From Cyanosarcina radialis HA8281-LM2 (GTDB lineage Bacteria > Cyanobacteriota > Cyanobacteriia > Cyanobacteriales > CCAP-1448), in contig JAHHHA010000005.1 of the NCBI GenBank assembly GCA_019359615.1, positions 124,001 through 188,000 of the forward strand: a DNA stretch of 64,000 nucleotides, read 5' to 3'. The notes below the pieces were generated by a model that did not search any database, had not been told where the DNA came from, and saw only the letters and a program-made list of their open reading frames with translations. The position numbers were made by a program, and so were the translations under genes. Shown one piece after another: positions 56,832 through 64,000 of the stretch. Every line of letters begins with the position of its first letter. Position 1 is the stretch's first letter.

Positions 56832-57584
56832 TTAACGAGATGAAAGGTGATGCAGTGTAGAAGCTCTGGGTTTTCGGGGCGGACGATAGAACAAATCCGG
56901 TCGAGTGCGCCAAATATAGGCTACGGTGGCGACAGTAATCAAGGCTTCGCCGATACCGATTAAGACGTGCCAACCTACCATGGCGGTTAAAGCTACCGCT
57001 AAGGGTGTCGTTCCCGATATAGCCAGTTGAAACGCGCAGATGGCAGCAGCTACTACTACGCTAACCCAAGAAGCCACAGCCGTACCGATAACCATACCTG
57101 GTAACTTGTCTTGCCCGATCGCTTGTCGAATGGCCTGGAATAAGTAGTAACCGCCAAACGTGCCAATTAATCCCATATTAAAAATATTGGCTCCCATGAC
57201 GCTAATACCGCCATCTTGAAACAGGAAGCCTTGGACGATAAACACTGCTACCATTACCAACGATCCCGCCCAAGGTCCGAGTACGGCACCCGCCAGAGTT
57301 CCGCCCAGCAAGTGGCCGGAGGTACCGCCAGGAATGGGAAAATTAATCATCTGAGCCGCAAAAATAAAAGCAGCACAAACCCCCATTAAGGGAACGGTTC
57401 GGTCTTTATACTCTGCTTCTACTCGCTTCAGTGCTAGAGCAATTAATCCCACAGAGATTGCCCAGGTAACTACACAAACAGGTGGATTTAAATACCCATC
57501 AGGAATATGTAGTGCGAGATAGGGCTGAAAAGTCCATTCTAACCAGCTTGAGAATAACTCTGAAGGCAACATAGTGACGTTCAT
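56832..57584 (-). CDS. cbiM: ECF transporter S component for cobalt/nickel
   Basis: The 250-residue membrane protein that binds the metal. The signature HIPDGYL, which in mature CbiM/NikM coordinates the ion, is at residues 26-32 after an extension (MLPSELFSSWLEWTFQPYLA). About six to seven helices follow, with AAQMINFPIPGGTSGHLLGG carrying the second metal-site His, and GGISVMGANIFNMGLIGT. Start ATG 57584; frame upstream begins at TTG. Preceded by the NicO transporter gene in the same orientation. Confidence 0.92.
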   Translation of the reverse strand: MNVTMLPSELFSSWLEWTFQPYLALHIPDGYLNPPVCVVTWAISVGLIALALKRVEAEYKDRTVPLMGVCAAFIFAAQMINFPIPGGTSGHLLGGTLAGAVLGPWAGSLVMVAVFIVQGFLFQDGGISVMGANIFNMGLIGTFGGYYLFQAIRQAIGQDKLPGMVIGTAVASWVSVVVAAAICAFQLAISGTTPLAVALTAMVGWHVLIGIGEALITVATVAYIWRTRPDLFYRPPRKPRASTLHHLSSR

Positions 57585-57763
57585 AACTAAAACCAAAACT
57601 CCTAAAAGTTGAGTAGATGGCGACTTGACTGGCTGGAGACAGATTTCAACTTTCTTTCAGTAGATACTCTACTTAGGGGGAAATACAATCCCCTCTAGAG
57701 GGATATAAAGTCGTTAAAGCCTTAAAGCTTTCTAAAACTTTTCGACGAACCCACGGGGATCGG

Positions 57764-59284
57764 CTAAATCGGTCGCATTTGCCATATCGCCTGAATGCTA
57801 ATTCCCAAGCCTAAGAGGGTAATTAGTACCGCGCTGGCTACGGGCAATCCCTTCACCCATCGCCCTCGTGCGGGTAGTCGATCGAACAGTCGTTTAGAGC
57901 TAACTAGCAGCAATCCCAACCCTGTCAAAGTAGCTGCTAGTCCCAAACTGAAGGCGAATACTAGCATCAGTCCAGAGCCAATTTGACCGATCGCGATCGC
58001 GCTGAGCAGTAAAACCAAAGCCGAAGGACACGGAACCAAACCACCAGAAATTCCTAAAGCCAGTAGGCTGCGCCAAGTAACAAGCGAACCGTCTGCACCA
58101 GGAGGTAAATGGGAGTGAGCGGGACCGCCATCATGACTGTGGTAGCCGTGGATGTGGTGAGAGTCATCAGCAGCGAAAGCTAAAACTAGGGTTCCAGATT
58201 CTTCCCCATGGTGATGGTTATGGGAATGTTCCCCATGGTGATGGTCATGGGAATGTTCCTCGTGGTGATGGTGGTGATGAGCGTGAGAATGTTCCCCGTG
58301 GTGATGATGTTCGTGAGAATGTTCTCCATGGTGATGGTGGTGGGAATGTTCCTCGTGATGATGGTGGTGATGTTCGTGAGGATGTTTCCAGCGGGACTTT
58401 TTGAAGAGCGGCAGATTAGGGAATCGTTCTTTCAACAGATTGATGCCGATCGCTGCTACCAACAAACCAGATAATAAGCTCAACCAAGGAGTAAGCTGTT
58501 CTGCCAAGATATAGCGGGAAGCAAATAGCGTTACCAACCCCAAAGCGAACACGCCAATAGTATGAGTAATAGTAGTAGTCAATCCTAAAAACAGAGCGTG
58601 TTTTGGGGTAGCTTGCGATCCTACTAGGTACGCACCGACGATCGTTTTCCCATGTCCGGGCGATATCGCGTGAGCCGCACCCCAAACAAAAGCCCCTGCG
58701 ATCGCCATCAATAAGCCCCCAGCGAGCAATTCAGTCGAACGCGGCATCAAAGCAAACTGGCGATTATCTGGACTAAAGATCGAATTTTGAACTTGGCCTT
58801 GATAAAAGATCGTCGCTACGCAACGAGCCGTAGGCACTCCTGGCAGAAACAAATTGTAGTCGATCTTTAAATCTTGAATCGGCTGCTGCCAAGTGTAAGT
58901 TAATAGTAAAGTGCTGTGAGTATTACCTTGGGCCTGCAAATTAGGTGGCAAATTAGCTGTATCTGATGCTCGAACGCTAAGGATACCATTTTGGTGATTA
59001 CCATCCGTCAGACGAATGCGATCGCCCAAAGTAACTTGCAATTGAGTTTGATGTTTGTCAATTTCCCCTGACGACAACCGACCATCTCGATCGTCGTCGG
59101 CCGAACCCACCAAACCAGTAGGAAAAGTCAAAGTCATCGCGGTTTGAGTTTCCCCCACCATCACCTCAGCCACCGCCAGATCTGCCCAGTGAGCCTGCAC
59201 CGGAGTACCAAAAGCGATCGCCAGCAACAAAGCCCCCACAAAAGAGATAAATCTAATCCTGTATCGATGCCATGTCTTATACAT
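57764..59284 (-). CDS. NicO-family nickel/cobalt transporter with EF-hand and His-rich loop
   Basis: A 506-residue membrane protein. Signal peptide (FVGALLLAIAFGTPVQAHWA), an outside domain (about 30-180) with a perfect EF-hand loop DDDRDGRLSSGE (about 60-71), then about six helices. AHAISPGHGKTIVGAYLVGS with TTTITHTIGVFALGLV are the NicO/RcnA-type metal motifs. Between helices lies a loop of about 100 residues (about 295-400) made of HHHHHHEEHSHD-like units, very rich in His. A later helix reads GISGGLVPCPSALVLLLSAI. Direction (uptake or export) cannot be settled. ATG 59284 has GGAGGATATATAT upstream; the frame to 59365 is rejected. Confidence 0.9.
   Translation of the reverse strand: MYKTWHRYRIRFISFVGALLLAIAFGTPVQAHWADLAVAEVMVGETQTAMTLTFPTGLVGSADDDRDGRLSSGEIDKHQTQLQVTLGDRIRLTDGNHQNGILSVRASDTANLPPNLQAQGNTHSTLLLTYTWQQPIQDLKIDYNLFLPGVPTARCVATIFYQGQVQNSIFSPDNRQFALMPRSTELLAGGLLMAIAGAFVWGAAHAISPGHGKTIVGAYLVGSQATPKHALFLGLTTTITHTIGVFALGLVTLFASRYILAEQLTPWLSLLSGLLVAAIGINLLKERFPNLPLFKKSRWKHPHEHHHHHHEEHSHHHHHGEHSHEHHHHGEHSHAHHHHHHEEHSHDHHHGEHSHNHHHGEESGTLVLAFAADDSHHIHGYHSHDGGPAHSHLPPGADGSLVTWRSLLALGISGGLVPCPSALVLLLSAIAIGQIGSGLMLVFAFSLGLAATLTGLGLLLVSSKRLFDRLPARGRWVKGLPVASAVLITLLGLGISIQAIWQMRPI
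58190..58385. repeat. His-codon tandem repeat in the NicO gene
   Basis: Irregular units of about 30-36 bp of the type ATGTTCCCCATGGTGATGGT, coding on the minus strand for GEHSHxHHHHGEHSH. Copies vary slightly and length changes would often stay in frame. Confidence 0.85.
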
Positions 59285-59385
59285 ATATATATCCTCCAAC
59301 CCACGACTGATAACTAAAACTCTGCGCACCTTTGCGCCAATCTCTGCGCACTTCTGCGTTAACAAAGGATCTCCAACCCCCCCGA

Positions 59386-60783
59386 TCAGTTCAATCCAGC
59401 TAGTCCTATCCCCAACCCCAAAGCCAGCCGCGCCTTCTCATCAAATGTGGGGTCAACCTTTTGAGCTTGTTGGAAAAAATTATTAGCAGCCGTTTGGTTT
59501 CCCAGAGCTTGTTCGATTTCCCCTGCTTGGTAAAACAATCCAGCATCCCGAATGCCCGATCTCAACGCCTCTTGCATGACTTTCTGCGCTTCACCCCAAC
59601 GTCCCGCGCTACCCAAAGCCGAAGCTAAAATACTCAGAGTTTCAGGATCGCGGCGGTTGCCAACTTCTTTGAACATCAAAGATAGGGCTGATTTTGCATC
59701 TTCAGGATTTCCCCTTTCTAATAGCAACCGCGCCAACTCTCCTTGATGTCCGAAACCGACTAGATCCTCGCGCAGCCTAGCTTCCGCTCGATCTTGCAAT
59801 TCCGTAGCCTTAGCCTTATCGCCTTGCAAAGCCTGAACGCGAGACATTCCCCGCAAAACGACGTGATCGTAAGTATTAGGCGCTTTTTGCAAGCTAATAG
59901 CAAATTGAGAGTAAGTTTTCTCGGCTTGTTGGTAATTTCCCCGTCTCACCTCTAACTGAGCCAGATTCAACAAAGCTGGAGGATGTTCCGGCAAGATCCG
60001 CAGGCTCTCTCGATAAAGCTGTTCGGCTCGATCGAGTTGTCCTTGCTTGTAGTAGAGGCGGCCGAGTAGAGTTCGCGCCCAAACCGAACTGCCAGCTTCA
60101 CCTGGTTCTTCCAGAGCGATCGCTTGTTGCAAATCTTGCAAGGCTTCTGCATCTCTCCCTTGAGCCACCCGCACCAGAGCGCGTAAAGTTAAAGTTCCTA
60201 AAGTAGGGATGCGATCGACTAGGGTATTAGCCGCACGCTCGGCTTTATCTACCCGACCCAGAGCCAGATTAGATGTCACCAAGATCGAAAAGGTATCCTC
60301 GTTGCCAGAGGCCGATTCGGCTAGTTGAATCGCTTGTTTGAAGTCGTGTCTGGCTTCTGCCACCCGCGCCAAGACGATCGTTGCACCTTGATTCTCAAAG
60401 GGCATTTTCGCCAAAGATTGTTGGGCGTTCTGTTCTGCCAGTAAATACCAACTCGCTTCCCCAGTAGCGCGAGCCATCTTCAGATAGGTTCTAGCCAAAG
60501 AAGCTTGATATAACCCGCTTTCCGGATCTAAGCGCATCTTTCCTTGATAGAAAGCGATTTCTTTTTGTAATGCCAGGGTGACGTTACTCGATGAGGTTTT
60601 CTCAAACGGGTAACGATAGGCACTGTTGGTTCCCGATCCGATCGTCTGCGAAAATAAATGCCAACCGATAGGCACAGCTATCAGAGCTATACCTACAACC
60701 GATAAGCCGATTACCAGGGACTTTGGCAAACTCCTTCTTACTTTTGGCTGCTGCTGGCGATCGTCAACCTTGGTACTTTGCAT
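59386..60783 (-). CDS. Membrane-anchored tetratricopeptide repeat protein
   Basis: The 465-residue protein has a short cytosolic start, one membrane helix (about 22-43, LVIGLSVVGIALIAVPIGWH) and then at least eight TPR-like helix pairs facing outside: LDPESGLYQASLARTYLKMA, ALQDLQQAIALEEPGEAGSS, GQLDRAEQLYRESLRILPEH, GNYQQAEKTYSQFAISLQKA, GNQTAANNFFQQAQKVDPTF. A protein-docking scaffold. It lies between the DUF4331 genes and the NicO transporter, all same strand, suggesting a common process in the periplasm. Confidence 0.88.
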   Translation of the reverse strand: MQSTKVDDRQQQPKVRRSLPKSLVIGLSVVGIALIAVPIGWHLFSQTIGSGTNSAYRYPFEKTSSSNVTLALQKEIAFYQGKMRLDPESGLYQASLARTYLKMARATGEASWYLLAEQNAQQSLAKMPFENQGATIVLARVAEARHDFKQAIQLAESASGNEDTFSILVTSNLALGRVDKAERAANTLVDRIPTLGTLTLRALVRVAQGRDAEALQDLQQAIALEEPGEAGSSVWARTLLGRLYYKQGQLDRAEQLYRESLRILPEHPPALLNLAQLEVRRGNYQQAEKTYSQFAISLQKAPNTYDHVVLRGMSRVQALQGDKAKATELQDRAEARLREDLVGFGHQGELARLLLERGNPEDAKSALSLMFKEVGNRRDPETLSILASALGSAGRWGEAQKVMQEALRSGIRDAGLFYQAGEIEQALGNQTAANNFFQQAQKVDPTFDEKARLALGLGIGLAGLN

Positions 60784-60883
60784 CTCACTAACTCTCCAGT
60801 TTTGAGTAAAATCATCTTTTCTGCTTCCTCCCCTCTCCTATCTCCCCTCTCCTGCGAGGAGAGGGGCTGGGGGTGAGGTCTTA

Positions 60884-62134
60884 CTAGTTAGGCAAAGCCA
60901 AGTAAGGGAAGGACCCAACTAACGGATCGTGTCCTTGAGCGGGGTTTCCAGGAGTGCCAGCATAGGAGACATTATCGGTAGTCACTGCACCATTAGTGAG
61001 AACCTTGAGGGTCAGATCGATGACATCATCTTCAAGCTTGCGACCGCAGATCGGACTTTTCTTAGCATTCAAGCAACTGGCAGGAATACTAGGGCTGTAG
61101 TTACTCGGCTGCGTGGTATCGATCCGCAGCACATCTGGCAAGAAAGCACCAGCTATAGCCGCAATCTGAGTATCGTTGTTACCCAAGGCTTTTAAGGTTT
61201 TCACCGCTTCTGCCACCACTGGAGCCGCCGCTGGACTCAAATCTTGGCTGGGTGGAATGGAATTGAAGGCATTGAGAAAGTCGTTGGTATAGATCAGACC
61301 CTCATTTACCCCCGGTCGCCCCAATCGTTCAAACTGCTTGAAAGTGCCATTTGGCTGCTGTACCGAGATGGTTTGCCAGACATCAAAAGTGGTGGCATTC
61401 ATTGAACCTTTCAAAAACGCTCGCGGTACGCGCACGACTACCGTGTTAACGTTGTAATCTTTCGCAAAGTCAACCGCCTTGTCAGGAGTGCGGAAACTGG
61501 TAGTAGACGGTAAAGGTAGTTTAATAAACCCAGCATTTTTTAACAGAGTGGCACGTAAGGCAAAAAAGCGCGTCACATCAAAAAAGAATGGATCTTCTCG
61601 CAAGCCAGCAAATACGCTCAATTTATAACCGCCGAGATCGATCTGGTTAACAGTAGGAGTAGTAGCTTGACTCAAAGGGGTGGTGAAGATGCGATTGCCA
61701 GAAGTGGTTTTATTAGTGACTAAGTATTGGCCATCGCGAACGGCAACCACCGTTACGTGCTGCCGACCGAAAGGATCTGGGGGAGTAAACCGGAAGCGGA
61801 GTAGAATGTTTCTGGTTCCTGTTGGCGTGGCATTTTTATCGGCGACGCGGGTGATATTGAAGTCGTATAAAGCGGTAGTGCTGAAGTAATATTGCTGGCT
61901 GGGAAGCGATCGCGGATTGCTGTTCATTACCAAGATCAGATCGTCAGCAGCAGCAGTCCGGTTCCGATCGATTTCGCGGAACGCATACAAATCAGTCAAA
62001 CTGACGTTGCGCCCCTTTGTATCGACTTCTCCGTCATCGTGGTCGGATGCCTCAGTATACCAAGGGCTAATCGCAGCCGTTGCTGTCAGCGATAGGGCTA
62101 ATAGACCTACTCCAATAGCTTTTTTGAGATTCAT
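60884..62134 (-). CDS. DUF4331 secreted protein, second copy
   Basis: The 416-residue protein has a signal peptide (MNLKKAIGVGLLALSLTATA, cut near residue 30) and the DUF4331 hallmark right at the mature start: EASDHDDGEVDTKGRNVSL, then TDLYAFREIDRNR, VLVMNSNPRS, FAGLREDPFFFDVTRFFALR and the end GHDPLVGSFPYLALPN. The Asp/His-rich SDHDDGE looks able to bind metal, but the function of the family is unknown. About half of the residues match the upstream paralog. ATG 62134 has AGAGGAG upstream. A DUF4331 - TPR - NicO series follows in the same direction. Confidence 0.9.
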   Translation of the reverse strand: MNLKKAIGVGLLALSLTATAAISPWYTEASDHDDGEVDTKGRNVSLTDLYAFREIDRNRTAAADDLILVMNSNPRSLPSQQYYFSTTALYDFNITRVADKNATPTGTRNILLRFRFTPPDPFGRQHVTVVAVRDGQYLVTNKTTSGNRIFTTPLSQATTPTVNQIDLGGYKLSVFAGLREDPFFFDVTRFFALRATLLKNAGFIKLPLPSTTSFRTPDKAVDFAKDYNVNTVVVRVPRAFLKGSMNATTFDVWQTISVQQPNGTFKQFERLGRPGVNEGLIYTNDFLNAFNSIPPSQDLSPAAAPVVAEAVKTLKALGNNDTQIAAIAGAFLPDVLRIDTTQPSNYSPSIPASCLNAKKSPICGRKLEDDVIDLTLKVLTNGAVTTDNVSYAGTPGNPAQGHDPLVGSFPYLALPN

Positions 62135-62233
62135 TTGAGTTGCTCCTCTGATTGTCAGAATCAGTTATTTTTAGCGATCTTGAGGTTCGATCGACTTTTC
62201 AGTTGCATTTTCTTGCCGTTAAATGCTCTGTTT

Positions 62234-62270
62234 CCAGACCAAAACCTGCTCGTTTTTTGTTCGTTTATGT
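62234..62270 (-). promoter_or_regulatory. Conserved upstream block before second DUF4331 gene
   Basis: Begins ccagaccaaaacctgctcg and ends ttcgtttatgt; 31 of 37 bases match 63795-63831 upstream of the first DUF4331 gene, in the same orientation. It ends 100 bp before the start codon. Confidence 0.6.
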
Positions 62271-62342
62271 CGCGAAAGACAAAACATCTCCCCCCAACTC
62301 CCTTTCATGTTGTTGAAAAGGAGATGTTAATTCTTGATTGGT

Positions 62343-62390
62343 GTTGGGTTGTAGGCGTACCCTGCGGGAAGGCTACGCCTACAACCCAAC
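62343..62390. repeat. 17-bp-stem palindrome (GTTGGGTTGTAGGCGTA)
   Basis: Perfect 17-bp arms with a 14-nt loop (CCCTGCGGGAAGGC), between the two DUF4331 genes. Related GTTGGGTT...AACCCAAC palindromes occur near 56333-56365 and 47531-47561. Probably a dispersed REP-like repeat that may also stop transcription. Confidence 0.7.
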
Positions 62391-62415
62391 CTACAATTCA
62401 CCGTTTTTGACTTTT

Positions 62416-62443
62416 GTACGGGCGCAAAGCTTTGCGCCCGTAC
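62416..62443. terminator. 28-bp perfect palindrome after the first DUF4331 gene
   Basis: GTACGGGCGCAAAG / CTTTGCGCCCGTAC without loop, 15 bp downstream of the stop at 62459 (minus strand), followed on that strand by AAAAGTCAAAAACGG. Could act as terminator or processing site; its relative at 28842-28869 is in the same position after another gene. Confidence 0.45.
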
Positions 62444-62458
62444 GACTTTTGACTTGAT

Positions 62459-63742
62459 TTAATTCGGTTCGGCCAAGTAGGGGAAGTTCGCTAGCAACGG
62501 TTGATGGCCCGTACCGCCAGCGTTAGGCCCTTCGTAAGAAACGTTATCGGTCTTGACTGCGCCATCCGATAAGACGCTTAAGGTGATATCGATTACGTCG
62601 TCTTTGAGCATTCGACCGCGAATCGGGCTGAGTTTGCCATTGAGGGCGTTGCCATAGCCGCTGGGGCCGGTGGTATCGATTCGCATCACGTCGGGCAGAA
62701 AAGCTCCCAAGAGGGCATTAGCTCGATCGTCGCTGTTGCCCAAAGCCTTTAAGGTTGCTTTGGCTTCGGCCACAATCGGCGCGGCGATTTTAGCAGCAGG
62801 TTCTTTTCCTGCTAGGGCATCAGCTTGGAAATCAGGACCGACGCTGTTGTAAGCTGCCAATAGATTTTGACGGATTAGTAGGCCTTCAGCGATTCCAGGT
62901 CGCGCTAGCTGCTCGAACTGCTTGTACTTGCCGCCTCTATCTGGGACTGAAATTGTTTCCCAAACATCAAATGTGGTCGCAGGCTTTTCCCCAAAAGTTT
63001 TAGTACCTTGGAGGAATTTAATCGGAACTCGCACCGCGATCGCATTGACGTTATAACCAGCGGCAAAATCATATCCAGGGCTGCGGAAACCGACTTTGGG
63101 ACCGAAACCAGCTAACCCAGCCCGAACGCGGAAAAACTGCTCGACATCGAAGAAGAAAGGGTCTTCTCGCAAACCAGCAAACACTGCTAATTTATTGCCC
63201 TCTACCGACATCTGGTTGATTATCGGTTCGGCATTGAGTGGGGTGGTGGTGTGTCCTGGAGATTTAATCGCCTTACCGCCTCGAATAATCGTTGCCGTAA
63301 TGCGTTGCTGTCCTTTATCGTTCGGTTCGCCAAATTCAAACCTCAGTACCACATCTTCTTTACCAGTAGCAGCAGCATCGTTATTGCCCACTCGCGTCAC
63401 TTTAAATTCGTAACGGGCGTTAGTGCTAAAGAAGTATTGTTGTCTGGCTAGCGATCGCGGATTGGTGTTCATGACCAAAACTAGATTATCGCCATCAGCA
63501 TTAGGGTTCTGGTCTTTTTCGCGGAAGACGTATAAATCGGTCAAACTCAGGTTGCGTCCCTTGGTATCCACCTCACCATCGTCGTGATCGGAAGCGTTGA
63601 TGTACTGGGGAATAGTGGTAACGCCCAAAGTTAAAGTTAGGGCCAGCAAACTTAAGCCAATAGTTTTTTTCAGATTCATTGGGGGAACTCTGAAAGAAAA
63701 GCGGGGTGAAGATTTGTCATCATCGGTCGTTCGATTTGCCAT
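62459..63742 (-). CDS. DUF4331 secreted protein, first copy
   Basis: The 427-residue paralog of the next gene. From ATG 63742 (AAGGAG ribosome binding site, 7-bp spacing) it has a 21-residue polar extension (MANRTTDDDKSSPRFSFRVP) before the signal core MNLKKTIGLSLLALTLTLGV; the extra part may give a longer signal sequence. The mature protein begins INASDHDDGEVDTKGRNLSL, then FAGLREDPFFFDVEQFFRVR and the end GHQPLLANFPYLAEPN. The role of the domain is unknown. It is the first gene of the colinear nickel/cobalt region. Confidence 0.9.
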   Translation of the reverse strand: MANRTTDDDKSSPRFSFRVPPMNLKKTIGLSLLALTLTLGVTTIPQYINASDHDDGEVDTKGRNLSLTDLYVFREKDQNPNADGDNLVLVMNTNPRSLARQQYFFSTNARYEFKVTRVGNNDAAATGKEDVVLRFEFGEPNDKGQQRITATIIRGGKAIKSPGHTTTPLNAEPIINQMSVEGNKLAVFAGLREDPFFFDVEQFFRVRAGLAGFGPKVGFRSPGYDFAAGYNVNAIAVRVPIKFLQGTKTFGEKPATTFDVWETISVPDRGGKYKQFEQLARPGIAEGLLIRQNLLAAYNSVGPDFQADALAGKEPAAKIAAPIVAEAKATLKALGNSDDRANALLGAFLPDVMRIDTTGPSGYGNALNGKLSPIRGRMLKDDVIDITLSVLSDGAVKTDNVSYEGPNAGGTGHQPLLANFPYLAEPN

Positions 63743-63794
63743 ACTTGTCTCCTTTGGGTTTTGATTTATTTTCGATTCGCCTAATCCTCGGTTG

Positions 63795-63831
63795 CCAGAC
63801 CGAAAACTGCTCATTTTTTGCTCGGTTTTGT
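63795..63831 (-). promoter_or_regulatory. Conserved upstream block before first DUF4331 gene
   Basis: Begins ccagaccgaaaactgctca and ends ctcggttttgt; partner of 62234-62270. Lies 53 bp before the start codon. The conservation outside coding sequence points to a shared promoter or regulator site, or to duplication of gene plus promoter. Confidence 0.6.
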
Positions 63832-64000
63832 GGTTAAATGCGATCGCAGGAACACAGCCAAGCTGAAGCTTTCACTCCTAACGGGGTGCAGCTATAGCAA
63901 CAAAGGGCTATGCGGTTGGCACTCGATCGATGTGGCTCGATCGATGCCTAGATGAAATTAATGTGGATAACTCCAGACCGTAGACTGCGGTAGCTTTTAA
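63832..64000. other. Right-edge spacer
   Basis: No gene recognised. It contains HIP1 sites and the inverted repeat CACTCGATCGATG / GGCTCGATCGATG region near 63920-63947. The DNA continues beyond the window. Confidence 0.4.

Noticed and set aside
57597-57763. Cobalamin or nickel riboswitch before cbiM
   Set aside because: No B12-box-like GCCACTG or recognisable NiCo switch structure seen in the 167-bp spacer or upstream of the DUF4331 genes.
58208-58474. Plus-strand frame MVMVMGMFPMVMVMGMF
   Set aside because: Complement of the His-codon repeat of the NicO gene.
1-64000. tRNA or rRNA genes
   Set aside because: Reading both strands for tRNA T-arm and anticodon patterns gave nothing convincing; a dedicated tRNA search would settle it.

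Overview
The window is chromosomal DNA of a cyanobacterium. Direct signs are the very frequent HIP1 octamer GCGATCGC in genes and spacers, the thylakoid/oxygenic set (Vipp1/IM30, ferredoxin-thioredoxin reductase variable chain, nitrate-reductase-associated protein), a group 2 sigma factor of cyanobacterial type, AMIN-domain TonB receptor, Ser/Thr kinases, pentapeptide and WD40 proteins, and heptamer STRR repeats (TAAGTAA-type). The abundance of short repeats, nested MITE-like elements and orphan Rpn/Uma2 nuclease genes suggests a large-genome, probably filamentous or colonial species; I cannot name the genus.

Layout. 0.2-2 kb: two adjacent PspA/IM30 genes (the second is Vipp1). 2-8 kb (minus strand): DUF1338 dioxygenase, then a run read narM - S4-domain protein - pyrF, a pentapeptide-repeat protein, and a trypsin-WD40 fusion gene lying between two near-identical 64-bp direct repeats. 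8-16.8 kb: membrane GT-C-like protein, tiny secreted repeat protein, Asp/Asn hydroxylase-like protein, unknown proteins, a GTG-started dihydroorotase/hydantoinase, two Rpn nucleases and a decayed toxin-like remnant. 16.9-26.7 kb: M50 protease with CBS pair, 2TM protein, mobA overlapping a nucleotidyltransferase, MnmC-like methyltransferase, Ser/Thr kinase, YefM-YoeB toxin-antitoxin, mtnP and an N-acylglucosamine 2-epimerase. 26.85-28.1 kb: an ISL3-family insertion sequence with a frameshifted transposase, whose end supplies the C-terminus of an Uma2 gene. 28.9-38 kb: Band7/stomatin and NfeD, a degenerate PP2C-like protein, ftrV, a UvrD-like helicase carrying an in-frame octamer repeat, and a group 2 sigma factor with a clear terminator.

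40.3-45.4 kb is an iron/siderophore unit: FecB-type binding lipoprotein, AMIN-TonB receptor and AraC/PchR-type regulator, with shared Fur-box-like motifs and paired AraC-type repeats in the promoters. 45.6-53.8 kb holds ComFB, an M23 peptidase, a CPA2 antiporter with RCK domains, a second Ser/Thr kinase, and a small-ORF/retropepsin pair.

54.2-63.7 kb, all on the minus strand, is a nickel/cobalt region in transcription order: two secreted DUF4331 proteins, a TPR membrane protein, a NicO-family transporter with an EF-hand and a very long His-rich loop, CbiM, a PDGLE (CbiN-like) protein, CbiQ and CbiO. The two DUF4331 genes share a conserved 37-bp upstream block. This is the best candidate here for an incompletely described system: secreted or envelope DUF4331/TPR proteins working with nickel/cobalt uptake. 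The ECF part is interrupted by a nested repeat element between the PDGLE gene and cbiQ.

Spacers are rich in mobile repeats: a MITE with ATTGGTGTCAA ends and 11-bp target duplication (20452-20659, second copy 44018-44346), a MITE with ACCAAATCCGG ends (3004-3122, 47580-47849, and a divergent one nested at 44140-44261), a 320-bp element with 17-bp inverted ends (55881-56200), and GGGGAGAT octamer tracts. I saw no tRNA, rRNA, CRISPR array, prophage or cobalamin riboswitch.
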